Shown here in pieces: positions 7,364-15,547 of a stretch of DNA of 56,000 nucleotides. Under the pieces are notes generated by a model. That model saw only the letters and a list, made by a program, of their open reading frames with translations, had not been told where the DNA came from and did no database searches. Position 1 is the stretch's first letter; every line of letters starts with the position of its first letter. Origin of the DNA: Salegentibacter agarivorans (lineage in GTDB: Bacteria; Bacteroidota; Bacteroidia; Flavobacteriales; Flavobacteriaceae); assembly GCF_900113135.1 (NCBI RefSeq), contig NZ_FOOH01000026.1:1-56000 (forward strand), written 5' to 3'. Made by a program: the position numbers and the translations under genes.

Positions 7364-8701
7364 ATGAATACACTCCCCAAAGGGCATAAAAAATTACTAC
7401 ATGCCTGGGCTTTTTATGACTGGGCGAACTCCGTTTATAGTCTTGTAATTTCTTCAGCGATTTTTCCTATTTTTTATGGAGCACTAACCATTGTAAAAGA
7501 TGAAGATGGTAGTATCCTGGACGATACTGTAGATTTCTTCGGAATAAGTTTTAACAACGATTCTTTAATAAGTTACGTTACCGCAGCTGCGTTTCTGGTG
7601 GTTTCTATTTTAAGTCCGTTTTTATCTGGAATTGCCGATTATGTGGGTAGTAAGAAGAATTTCTTAAAGTTTTTCTGCTATTTGGGAGCATTTAGCTGCA
7701 TTGGTCTTTTTTGGTTTAGTCTGGAATTTCTCTGGTTTGGCTTATTGTGTTATTTTCTTGCGCTTATTGGTTTTTGGGCTAGTTTGGTTTTTTATAATTC
7801 CTATTTACCAGATATTGCTTTTCCAAATCAGCAGGATAAAGTTAGCGCGAAAGGATTTTCTTTGGGTTATATTGGTAGTGTGATTTTATTGGTAGTCTGC
7901 TTATTAATGATTCTTAATTATGAAACTTTTGGTTTTGAAAGTGAAGCTCTACCTACACGTTTGTCTTTTGTATTAACCGGAGTATGGTGGATTGGTTTTA
8001 GCCAATACACTTATGCCTATTTACCAAAAGGAAATAAAAAAGCTGCATTTACTAAAAATGTGCTTTTCAATGGATTTAGAGAACTTCGCGGAATATGGCT
8101 CACTCTAAAACATAATACTCAACTAAAGCGATATTTAGCCGCATTCTTTGTTTACAGTATGGCTGTACAAACTATAATGCTAGTAGCAACTTATTTTGGG
8201 ATAGAAGAATTGGAGTGGGGGGAGCAAGATGCCACAACCGGCTTAATTATTAGTATCTTATTAATTCAACTGGTGGCTGTAATAGGCGCAACCTTAACTT
8301 CAAGACTAGCTATAAAATATGGAAATATTAAAATCCTCATTTTTATAAATTTAATCTGGATCGCTATCTGCGGTTATGCTTTTTTTATAGTTAGTCCGCA
8401 GCAATTTTATGTGGCGGCTGCTTCGGTAGGGTTGGTTATGGGAGGAATTCAGTCTTTATCCAGGTCTACTTATTCTAAGATGCTTCCAGAAAATGCTATA
8501 GATACCGCTAGTTATTTCAGCTTTTATGATGTTTCCGAAAAGATAGGGATTGTAATAGGAATGTTTCTGTACGGAATTGTAGCTCAAATCACCGGGAGTG
8601 TCAGAAATTCAATCTTATTTCTAGTGATATTTTTTATTGGAGGAGTAATTTTATTGCTACGGGTACCCATAAAAAATCCCGTCTCGAAAGACAGGATTTA
8701 A
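7364..8701 (+). CDS. MFS transporter, UMF1/Atg22-like family
   Basis: 445 aa with about 12 predicted membrane helices. The N-terminal AWAFYDWANSVYSLVISSAI motif is diagnostic of the UMF1 (Atg22-like) branch of the major facilitator superfamily. An MFS loop-2/3-like motif (SGIADYVGSKKNFL) and the MGGIQSLSRSTYSKMLPE motif in the second half also fit. Yeast Atg22 exports amino acids from the vacuole; the bacterial substrate is unknown. The last codons of the gene form one arm of a terminator hairpin. Confidence 0.88.
   Translation: MNTLPKGHKKLLHAWAFYDWANSVYSLVISSAIFPIFYGALTIVKDEDGSILDDTVDFFGISFNNDSLISYVTAAAFLVVSILSPFLSGIADYVGSKKNFLKFFCYLGAFSCIGLFWFSLEFLWFGLLCYFLALIGFWASLVFYNSYLPDIAFPNQQDKVSAKGFSLGYIGSVILLVVCLLMILNYETFGFESEALPTRLSFVLTGVWWIGFSQYTYAYLPKGNKKAAFTKNVLFNGFRELRGIWLTLKHNTQLKRYLAAFFVYSMAVQTIMLVATYFGIEELEWGEQDATTGLIISILLIQLVAVIGATLTSRLAIKYGNIKILIFINLIWIAICGYAFFIVSPQQFYVAAASVGLVMGGIQSLSRSTYSKMLPENAIDTASYFSFYDVSEKIGIVIGMFLYGIVAQITGSVRNSILFLVIFFIGGVILLLRVPIKNPVSKDRI
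8674..8699. terminator. terminator embedded in the 3' end of the MFS gene
   Basis: AAATCC-C-GTCT and AGAC-A-GGATTT pair around CGAA (a stable tetraloop-type turn) with one mismatch. It lies within the last nine codons, ends at the TAA stop, and is followed by TAATTTTTC. It sits between the convergent MFS gene and DUF2807 gene, so could serve both strands. Confidence 0.65.
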
Positions 8702-8736
8702 TAATTTTTCTTTTTCAATTTTATTTCTTCTGAATA

Positions 8737-9471
8737 TTAATTGGAAGAAATTGAACCCGAACCTGAAGTTTTGAAATCCTGGTTTTTAGGGTTTCCTTTG
8801 TATTTAATATCTCCCGAGCCCATTACTTTAGCTTTCAACTTTTTACTGGCGGAAATTTGAATGTCTCCCGAACCCATTACGGTTGCTTCTACATTTTCAG
8901 CTTTAAGATCATAGGCTTTAAAATCTCCAGATCCGGTAACTTTACAATTAAAGTCCCTGGCTTTTCCAGATAAAAGTATATCCCCAGATCCGGTTACCGC
9001 ACCTTCCAGGTTTTCAACCGTCAGATCTAATTTTATATCGCCAGAACCGGTAAGTTTGGTGCTAAAGTTTCTGGCTGTAATTGTTGAAGAATTCCAAAGA
9101 TCTCCAGATCCGGTTACTTCAACTGCAGCTAAGTCTTTAAAAGGAACAGTAACTTTAATACCATTACTTCTGGAAGGTTTCAAATTATAACCTTTTTCTA
9201 CTGAAATTTTCAAAGTACCGCCATTCACTTCGGTAGTGATATATTCCTGCAGGTTGCTTTCGGCCTCTACGGTTAAATTGCCTTCACTGCCAGAAACCAG
9301 TTCCACATCCATAGAGCCTACCAGGGAAATTTCGTCATAATCACCGATACTTCTTTTTTCTGAAGTCATTTGGCCGTTTCCTTTTATGGTTTCGTTGCTA
9401 CCCCACCATTGCGCCTGTACTGGAGATGATACGGTAAATAATACTGATAAAATTAAGATTAGTTTTTTCAT
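8737..9471 (-). CDS. exported DUF2807 (GIN domain) protein
   Basis: 244 aa. A Sec signal peptide (cleavage near PVQAQ, residue 21) precedes a right-handed beta-solenoid made of short turns with a recurring GSGD motif (SLVGSMD, VTGSGDLW, LTGSGDIK, VTGSGDIL, VTGSGDF, VMGSGDI twice), spaced about 16-20 residues. This is the DUF2807/putative auto-transporter adhesin head GIN domain found across Bacteroidota. The role is undefined, likely a periplasmic or surface beta-helix. It is the last gene of the operon headed by the ECF sigma factor at 11794, 39 bases after the DUF4097-like gene. Confidence 0.85.
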   Translation of the reverse strand: MKKLILILSVLFTVSSPVQAQWWGSNETIKGNGQMTSEKRSIGDYDEISLVGSMDVELVSGSEGNLTVEAESNLQEYITTEVNGGTLKISVEKGYNLKPSRSNGIKVTVPFKDLAAVEVTGSGDLWNSSTITARNFSTKLTGSGDIKLDLTVENLEGAVTGSGDILLSGKARDFNCKVTGSGDFKAYDLKAENVEATVMGSGDIQISASKKLKAKVMGSGDIKYKGNPKNQDFKTSGSGSISSN

Positions 9472-9510
9472 GATTTAAGTTTAATGATTGATGAATTATT
9501 TTTAGTTTGT

Positions 9511-10596
9511 CTATTGTTTACTGAAAGTTACATTTCCATAACTAGTGTTTATAAAAATACTGTTACCTGAATTTTCTTCAAGGTGATATCCTTCAAAAAG
9601 CTTGCTGGTATTCTCATCGTGGCGTTTTCTAATTTGCATCTCCTCAAGCCCTTTTGCACTTCCATAAGATGATTTTACCGTAAAATTAAAGGGATGTTCT
9701 CTATCGTAACCCAGTTTTATACCGGCATAATCGGTGTTTATTTCTACTTTAGAAACTCCTTTTAAGATCTTTTCTATAGTTGCGGAACCATAATCGAGAT
9801 TAAGGTCTAAAGATTCAAAAACACGACCAATTTTAGTACTTAAATAGTCTCCATTACCAACGATCCTTTTTGCTTTTTCAATATTTATACTTCCATAATC
9901 ACAATTAAAATCGAGCTGGGCTACTTTTTTAATCCTGGAATCAGTATAATCGGCACTAATATTTAGTATTTCGGCTTCTTCAATTTCATACCCGCTATAA
10001 TCGGCTTTTATCTCCGCATTTTTTACATAACCTATGTGGCTGTTTCGGGTGTAATCAAAATTAAGCTGGGTAGAATTTCCACGTAATTCGCCAATATCAA
10101 TTTTTCCATAATCGCAGCTTATTTTTGCATTACCTAAGAGACGATCTATGTAAATTCCGCCGTAATCATTTTCTATATCTACGCTGTGTCTTTCAGGCGC
10201 TTTAATGGTATAATTAATTTCCATATTTACACTGCCAGAATTATTAAAAAGTGAACTCCACCAGGATCTGTCTTCTCTCGTAAAATGGGTTTTTGCACTC
10301 ACTCCAGATGAAGATTGATTAAATTCTATATTGATCTCGTCCAGTTTCTTTTGTACTTTTTCCTCATCGTCGCCATTGGTTTTTATATTCACTTCTATCA
10401 CCACTTTGTTCTGATTCCAGGTAGAGATATCTACATTCCCGTAGCTGTTGTCTATAGTGAGCAAATCAGTAGCACTCACATTATAAGTTTTTGTAACCTT
10501 TTTCTCTTTGGTATGTCTCCCGTTGAGATCGCCGTGGCAGTAGCTTAAAGCCGGGGCCAGCATCGTTACCATTAATATTTTAAATATAGTTTTCAT
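9511..10596 (-). CDS. exported DUF4097-like beta-solenoid protein
   Basis: 361 aa with an N-terminal signal (MKTIFKILMVTMLAPALSYC); a Cys at residue 20 could be lipidated but the lipobox LSYC is poor. The body consists of repeated short strands with 'DYG' or 'DYS' turns (ENDYGGIYI, SCDYGKIDI, KADYSGYEI, NCDYGSINI, NLDYGSATI, NTDYAGIKL, TSYGNVTF), about 20-25 residues apart, forming a beta-solenoid as in DUF4097. The start overlaps the 3' end of the anti-sigma gene by 17 bases, which shows tight coupling. Function unknown; probably a structural or sensing envelope protein under the same ECF factor. Confidence 0.8.
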   Translation of the reverse strand: MKTIFKILMVTMLAPALSYCHGDLNGRHTKEKKVTKTYNVSATDLLTIDNSYGNVDISTWNQNKVVIEVNIKTNGDDEEKVQKKLDEINIEFNQSSSGVSAKTHFTREDRSWWSSLFNNSGSVNMEINYTIKAPERHSVDIENDYGGIYIDRLLGNAKISCDYGKIDIGELRGNSTQLNFDYTRNSHIGYVKNAEIKADYSGYEIEEAEILNISADYTDSRIKKVAQLDFNCDYGSINIEKAKRIVGNGDYLSTKIGRVFESLDLNLDYGSATIEKILKGVSKVEINTDYAGIKLGYDREHPFNFTVKSSYGSAKGLEEMQIRKRHDENTSKLFEGYHLEENSGNSIFINTSYGNVTFSKQ

Positions 10597-11146
10597 CGCT
10601 TTGGTTTTTTAGGGTTTTAATATTTTCTATTTGCTCAAGTACTTCATTTAATAGATTTATTCTTTGCTGAAAATTGGAGATCATCGCATAGATAACCCGT
10701 TTGTCTTTCCCACTGTTTTGCAAGTCTTTTTTCAGTTTTTCGTACTCGGTTTCCAGTTTTTCAAGTTGTGTTAGCGCATCATTTACAATAGCTTCGGTTT
10801 CCGGGGTATTTTCAGCTTCCAGTGTTGCCAGTTCTGTTTTTATAAGCTGGGTATAAAATTGCTGGGTTTCTTTCATTTCTGGAGAAACACTTGCCAATTC
10901 TCCTGAATTTCTGCTGGCGTTTTCATTAAAAAAACCGGCAAAAACCATAAAAGCTATCGCAAGTATTGCAGCTACCGAAAGCATTGGCGCCCATATACTT
11001 CTTTTATGAGGACTGCTGCCAGAAGTGTTGGTTTTACCATTCTGTTCTTCCAGTTTTCTCAAAAACCTTGCTTTATGTCCCGAAGCAGGCTCTTTATTAT
11101 CAAAATCCAGCTCTTTAAAAAGCTCGTTTATATTATCCTTTTTCAT
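10580..11146 (-). CDS. probable anti-sigma factor, single-pass membrane protein
   Basis: 188 aa from the ATG at 11146 (MKKDNINELFKELDFD); upstream in-frame codons give a less plausible extension. A basic cytoplasmic N-terminus of about 55 residues is followed by one membrane helix (PMLSVAAILAIAFMVFAGFF), then a roughly 110-residue acidic coiled-coil domain outside (ETEYEKLKKDLQ and QRINLLNEVLEQIENIKTL). No zinc-binding HxxxCxxC motif was seen, so it is not a ZAS-type factor. Its role is inferred from position, 69 bases after an ECF sigma gene and before two exported proteins. Confidence 0.7.
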   Translation of the reverse strand: MKKDNINELFKELDFDNKEPASGHKARFLRKLEEQNGKTNTSGSSPHKRSIWAPMLSVAAILAIAFMVFAGFFNENASRNSGELASVSPEMKETQQFYTQLIKTELATLEAENTPETEAIVNDALTQLEKLETEYEKLKKDLQNSGKDKRVIYAMISNFQQRINLLNEVLEQIENIKTLKNQSDENYI

Positions 11147-11215
11147 AATTTTATAAATTGAAATAATCCAGTAAGTTTCTCGCAGACTAATTATTTTCAC
11201 CTGGTTTTTTTCAGC

Positions 11216-11794
11216 TTATGTGTCCGGCATCAGGCCGGTTTCATCTTTTAGCAATTTTTTTCTTAGGCTTTCTTTAGCTCTTGAGATTGTTGTTCGGGAA
11301 TTGGCATAACTTAAATTTAGTATTTCACCAATCTCTTCGTAATCGTAACCTTCTATTAAGTGCAGCGTTAAAGCAACGCGGTAATTTTCTTTAAGTGAAT
11401 TAAGTGTTTTTAAAACCTTATTTACTTTTTGGTTTTTTGAATCTTCTTCCAGGATAATTCCTTCACCTTCATCCATTTCGTTCTTGAGCTCATCATTATA
11501 GGCTACTTCGTTTAATTTCACCTTTTTATTGAAAGCATTAATACTTAGGTTTACCACGATTCTTTTTAACCAGGCGCCAAAAGTTGAAGTCCCCTGGAAG
11601 CTATCTATTTTAGAAAAAGCTTTTAAAAATGCTTCCTGCATAATGTCTTCAGCCTCAGCTGTATCGTTTACAATACGCAGGGAAGTATTATACAAGGCCT
11701 TATAATAGCGCTCGTAAACTTCCATTTGTGCCCGCTGGTCATTTTTCCGGCAACGCGCAACAAGATCATTGATATGTGTGATGGTTGGTGTCAA
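11216..11794 (-). CDS. ECF RNA polymerase sigma factor
   Basis: 192 aa, the normal size for an ECF sigma. Region 2 (residues 9-75) holds AEDIMQEAFLKAFSKIDSF and FGAWLKRIVVNLSINAF, contacting core polymerase and the -10 element. Region 4 (about 125-180) has LTLHLIEGYDYEEIGEILNL and the HTH helix SYANSRTTISRAKESLRKKL. The start is a TTG at 11794: no in-frame ATG lies nearby and TAA precedes it. It heads a minus-strand operon with a membrane anti-sigma candidate and two beta-solenoid proteins, which it probably controls. Confidence 0.92.
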   Translation of the reverse strand: MTPTITHINDLVARCRKNDQRAQMEVYERYYKALYNTSLRIVNDTAEAEDIMQEAFLKAFSKIDSFQGTSTFGAWLKRIVVNLSINAFNKKVKLNEVAYNDELKNEMDEGEGIILEEDSKNQKVNKVLKTLNSLKENYRVALTLHLIEGYDYEEIGEILNLSYANSRTTISRAKESLRKKLLKDETGLMPDT

Positions 11795-11812
11795 TTAAAA
11801 CTATCTTGTTTC

Positions 11813-11860
11813 TGTACTAAAGATAGCTTTGAATTTGATTTGTTACACTTTTCAGAAAAA
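11813..11860 (-). promoter_or_regulatory. candidate promoter of the ECF sigma operon
   Basis: On the minus strand, AGTGTAACAAATCAAATT lies about 30-45 bases upstream of the sigma gene, and TATCTTTAG, one base from the vegetative TAnnTTTG box, lies about 20-26 bases upstream. The TGTAAC block looks like an ECF -35 box, which would allow autoregulation. The rest of the 215-base divergent region before lon shows no clear lon promoter, only a duplicated TGACAGTTTG that also occurs in the lon 5' codons. Confidence 0.35.
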
Positions 11861-12009
11861 AAATCTGGAAAAGATGGTGGCACAGGAATTGACTACTTCT
11901 AGTAGAAATTGCACGAAAAGTCGCTTAGTTTACTGAGCATAAGGCTTTGCAGAAAAAGAAAAGATTAAGAACCACAAGCTGTTAGTGACAGTTTGACTTA
12001 AAATAAATT

Positions 12010-14460
12010 ATGGCTAAAACGAAATTGACGAGTTTTGACAGTTTGTCATTGCAAGATATAGATCAGGATGCAGATTTAATTCCCTTAATGACGCCAGAGG
12101 ATGAGGAAGAAATAAACAGGGAAGAATTGCCCGATACTTTACCAATACTACCGTTAAGAAATACAGTGTTGTTTCCTGGGGTAGTAATTCCAATTACTGC
12201 CGGAAGGGATACTTCTATTAAATTGATTAATGAAGCAAATAACGATTCTAAAATTATTGGGGTTGTTGCTCAAAAAGATGAAGAAGTTGAAAATCCTTCT
12301 GCTAAGGATATTTACAATACCGGTGTTGTTGCACGTATTCTGCGGGTTTTAAAAATGCCCGATGGAAATACTACGGTAATTATCCAGGGTAAAAAGCGTT
12401 TTGAAATTGATGAAATTGTAAAGGAGGAACCTTACCTAACTGCAAAAATCAAGGAAGTTCCTGAAGCAAGACCAGAATTGGATAACAAAGAATTTCCCGC
12501 AATTATAGATTCTATTAAAGAATTGGCACTTCAAATTATAAAAGGAAGTCCAAATATTCCAAGTGAAGCTTCTTTTGCTATTAAGAATATAGAAAGCTCT
12601 TCATTCTTAATCAATTTTGTTTCTTCCAATATGAACCTTGCGGTAGAAGACAAGCAAAAATTACTGGAAACAAACGATCTTAAAGATCGTGCCCTGGCTA
12701 CTTTGCGCCATATGAATATGGAGTTTCAGAAATTGGAACTTAAAAATGATATTCAGAGCAAGGTGCAGAGTGATATGAGCCAGCAGCAGCGTGAATATTT
12801 TCTTCATCAGCAAATGAAAACCATCCAGGAAGAATTGGGAGGCGTTTCCCATGAAGATGAAATTGAAGAAATGAAACTCCGCGCCAAAAAGAAAAAGTGG
12901 GGCGAAAAGGTTCAAAAACATTTTGATAAGGAAATTTCTAAAATGCAGCGGATGAATCCGCAGGTTGCAGAATATTCCATTCAACGAAATTACCTGGATT
13001 TATTTCTTGATCTCCCGTGGAATGAATTTAGTAAGGATAAATTCGATTTAAAAAGAGCGAAGAAAATTTTAGATCGTGACCACTATGGTCTAGACGATGT
13101 AAAACGCCGAATTATAGAATATCTGGCGGTATTGAAACTTCGTAACGATATGAAGTCGCCCATCCTTTGTCTTTACGGACCTCCCGGAGTTGGTAAGACT
13201 TCGCTGGGTAAATCTATGGCCGAGGCATTGGGTAGAGAATACGTGAGAGTTTCTCTTGGTGGATTACGTGATGAAGCAGAAATACGCGGGCACAGAAAAA
13301 CTTATATCGGGGCTATGCCTGGTAGAATAATCCAGTCGCTAAAAAAAGCGGGTACAAGTAACCCTGTTTTTGTTTTAGATGAAATTGACAAATTGAGTAT
13401 GGGACACGCCGGTGACCCATCTTCAGCATTATTGGAAGTTTTGGATCCCGAACAAAATAGCGAGTTCCACGATAACTTCCTGGAAATGGGCTTTGACCTT
13501 TCTAAAGTAATGTTTGTGGCCACCGCAAATACTTTAAGTACCATTCAACCGGCACTTAGAGACCGTATGGAAATCATAAATGTTACCGGTTATACCATTG
13601 AGGAAAAGGTAGAAATCGCCAAGCAACATTTGCTTCCGAAGCAATTAAAAGAACACGGATTAACCAAAGAGCATATAAAAATTGCTAAACCGCAATTAGA
13701 AAAAATTGTGGAAGGTTATACAAGAGAATCCGGAGTTCGTGGATTGGAAAAACAAATTGCTAAAATGGTTCGTCACGCAGCCAAGAATATTGCGATGGAG
13801 GAGGAGTACAATGTGAAAGTTACCAACGAAGATGTTATAGAAGTTCTAGGTAGTCCAAGATTGGAGCGTGATAAATATGAAAATAATGAAGTTGCCGGTG
13901 TTGTAACAGGATTGGCCTGGACGCAAGTTGGTGGCGATATCTTATTTATTGAATCTATTCTTTCTAAAGGAAAAGGTAATCTAAATATTACCGGAAACCT
14001 TGGAAAAGTGATGAAAGAATCGGCTACCATTGCGATGGAGTATATGAAATCTAATGCCGAAGAACTTGGTTTAGATCCTACTATATTTGAAAAGTACAAT
14101 GTACATATTCACGTACCTGAAGGTGCTACGCCAAAAGATGGGCCGAGTGCAGGGATAACGATGCTTACTTCTTTGGTTTCCCTGTTTACTCAGCGAAAAG
14201 TGAAGAAAAGTATTGCGATGACTGGAGAAATTACCCTAAGAGGGAAAGTACTTCCGGTTGGAGGGATTAAGGAAAAAATCCTTGCTGCCAAACGTGCCCG
14301 TATCAAAGAGATTATTCTTTGTAAAGAGAATGAACGTGATATAAAAGAGATAAAAGCAGATTATCTAAAAGGACTTACTTTTCATTATGTAAATGAAATG
14401 AGCGAAGTTATAAATCTCGCCATTACAGATGAAAAAGTAAAAAACGCTAAAACGCTTTAA
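12010..14460 (+). CDS. lon: ATP-dependent protease Lon
   Basis: 816 aa, standard for LonA. The N-terminal substrate domain ([19 protein letters not shown], about residues 45-63) is followed by a coiled-coil arm, an AAA+ module with Walker [10 protein letters not shown] (about 390) and Walker [10 protein letters not shown], and a C-terminal Ser-Lys protease domain with catalytic Ser713 in DGPSAGIT and Lys near 756 in [13 protein letters not shown]. It degrades misfolded and regulatory cytosolic proteins. It is divergent from the ECF operon and is followed by a composite palindrome, with no evident operon partner. Confidence 0.97.
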   Translation: MAKTKLTSFDSLSLQDIDQDADLIPLMTPEDEEEINREELPDTLPILPLRNTVLFPGVVIPITAGRDTSIKLINEANNDSKIIGVVAQKDEEVENPSAKDIYNTGVVARILRVLKMPDGNTTVIIQGKKRFEIDEIVKEEPYLTAKIKEVPEARPELDNKEFPAIIDSIKELALQIIKGSPNIPSEASFAIKNIESSSFLINFVSSNMNLAVEDKQKLLETNDLKDRALATLRHMNMEFQKLELKNDIQSKVQSDMSQQQREYFLHQQMKTIQEELGGVSHEDEIEEMKLRAKKKKWGEKVQKHFDKEISKMQRMNPQVAEYSIQRNYLDLFLDLPWNEFSKDKFDLKRAKKILDRDHYGLDDVKRRIIEYLAVLKLRNDMKSPILCLYGPPGVGKTSLGKSMAEALGREYVRVSLGGLRDEAEIRGHRKTYIGAMPGRIIQSLKKAGTSNPVFVLDEIDKLSMGHAGDPSSALLEVLDPEQNSEFHDNFLEMGFDLSKVMFVATANTLSTIQPALRDRMEIINVTGYTIEEKVEIAKQHLLPKQLKEHGLTKEHIKIAKPQLEKIVEGYTRESGVRGLEKQIAKMVRHAAKNIAMEEEYNVKVTNEDVIEVLGSPRLERDKYENNEVAGVVTGLAWTQVGGDILFIESILSKGKGNLNITGNLGKVMKESATIAMEYMKSNAEELGLDPTIFEKYNVHIHVPEGATPKDGPSAGITMLTSLVSLFTQRKVKKSIAMTGEITLRGKVLPVGGIKEKILAAKRARIKEIILCKENERDIKEIKADYLKGLTFHYVNEMSEVINLAITDEKVKNAKTL

Positions 14461-14463
14461 TTT

Positions 14464-14606
14464 TAAAAGCTGTTTGGGACATCCGGTTTCGTCAACCTGA
14501 ACTGGTTTCAGGTTCTAACATGAGATTAATTCTCATTTTCTTAGATTCTGATCCCGAAGCTTCGGGACAGAATGACGTTCTCATGGATTTTCCAGACAGC
14601 TTTTTT
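14464..14606. repeat. composite nested palindrome (three hairpins inside an outer stem)
   Basis: An outer imperfect stem (AAAAGCTGTTTGG with CCAGACAGCTTTT) encloses three hairpins: CCTGAACTGGTTTCAGG (14496-14512), TGAGATTAATTCTCA (14521-14535) and ATCCCGAAGCTTCGGGA (14551-14567), the last followed by GAATGACGTTC. The outer arm ends in a T-run, so the whole may act as the lon terminator. It is related to the repeats at 2130 and 44677. Confidence 0.8.
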
Positions 14607-14623
14607 AATTCTAATACTTAAAG

Positions 14624-14654
14624 TTTCAGAAAACTATCGCTTTGTTTAATTTTG
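14624..14654 (+). promoter_or_regulatory. vegetative promoter of cmk
   Basis: TTTC (14624-14627) is followed 19 bases later by TAATTTTG (14647-14654), matching the Bacteroidota -33/-7 pattern TTTG-N19-TAnnTTTG with one mismatch in the upstream box. It leaves a short leader before the cmk start at 14677. Confidence 0.6.
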
Positions 14655-14676
14655 CTTTCCACTTTTAAATTAAATT

Positions 14677-15369
14677 ATGAGTAAAAAAATAACGATTGCC
14701 ATAGATGGTTATTCCTCCACCGGGAAAAGTACCGTTGCTAAACAGCTTGCGGCAGAACTTGGCTATGTCTATGTTGATACCGGTGCGATGTACCGCGCCG
14801 TGACTTTATATTTAATGCGCAAAATGATAGTCACCGATACCAATTTTGAAGAAGAAGCCATTTTAAGGCAATTACCTTTTATTAATATCAGCTTTGTTTT
14901 TAATAAAGAGTTGGGTTATGGGGAAGTTCATTTAAATAATGAGAATGTTGAAAAGGAAATCAGGTTGATGGAAGTTTCCCAGCAGGTGAGTAAAGTGGCA
15001 GCTGTGCCAGATGTTAGAAAGATGTTGGTTAAAATCCAGCAGGAAATTGGCAAAAATAAAGCAGTAGTTATGGATGGCCGTGATATTGGAACCGTGGTTT
15101 TTCCTGACGCCGATTTGAAATTATTTATGACCGCTTCAACCGAAAAAAGAGCGGAGCGCAGATATGACGAATTAAAGGGCCGTGGCGATGAGGTTAAATA
15201 CGAAGATGTACTGGCTAATGTTAAAGAAAGGGATTACCTGGATACCACCCGCGAAGACTCTCCTTTAGTAAAAGCTGAAGATGCTATAGAAATCGATAAT
15301 TCAGATATGAATTTGGAGGAACAGTTTGAAAAAGTATTAAAACTGGCCAAAGATAAAATTGAAGAATAA
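14677..15369 (+). CDS. cmk: (d)CMP kinase
   Basis: 230 aa. The P-loop IDGYSSTGKSTVAKQL (residues 8-23) and the following YVDTGAMYRAVT are typical of cytidylate kinase, which phosphorylates CMP and dCMP with ATP. The NMP-binding insert and VVMDGRDIGTVVFPDADLK are also present, as is the LID-like KRAERRYDELKGRG. It is followed by rpsA 178 bases away. The cmk-rpsA order is conserved in many bacteria, but here rpsA has its own promoter. Confidence 0.96.
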   Translation: MSKKITIAIDGYSSTGKSTVAKQLAAELGYVYVDTGAMYRAVTLYLMRKMIVTDTNFEEEAILRQLPFINISFVFNKELGYGEVHLNNENVEKEIRLMEVSQQVSKVAAVPDVRKMLVKIQQEIGKNKAVVMDGRDIGTVVFPDADLKLFMTASTEKRAERRYDELKGRGDEVKYEDVLANVKERDYLDTTREDSPLVKAEDAIEIDNSDMNLEEQFEKVLKLAKDKIEE

Positions 15370-15395
15370 GCATTCTGTTTTTAAACTAATTAGGG

Positions 15396-15426
15396 TTTGA
15401 GAAAAGAAAAATAAGTTGTATTTTTG
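15396..15426 (+). promoter_or_regulatory. vegetative promoter of rpsA
   Basis: TTTG (15396-15399), 19 bases, then TATTTTTG (15419-15426): an exact match to the Bacteroidota TTTG-N19-TAnnTTTG consensus. Transcription should start near 15432, giving a leader of about 115 bases. Confidence 0.8.
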
Positions 15427-15429
15427 CAG

Positions 15430-15547
15430 CCCTTTTTGGCGAAGAATCGGAAAATCAAAAGGGATTGGAAATCAAAACCATAACTACTTCTGTGTTTTAT
15501 TTGCTTAATTTTTCCGAAGAATACAGGATACAAATTTTTTATCAGCA
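15430..15547 (+). promoter_or_regulatory. rpsA 5' leader with alternative stems (possible S1 autoregulation)
   Basis: CCCTTTT (15430-15436) can pair with AAAAGGG (15457-15463), while CGGAAAA near 15448 can instead pair with TTTTCCG near 15511. GAAGAAT also occurs as a direct repeat in both regions. Mutually exclusive stems in a long ribosomal-protein leader suggest feedback control. The structure is by eye only. Confidence 0.4.
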
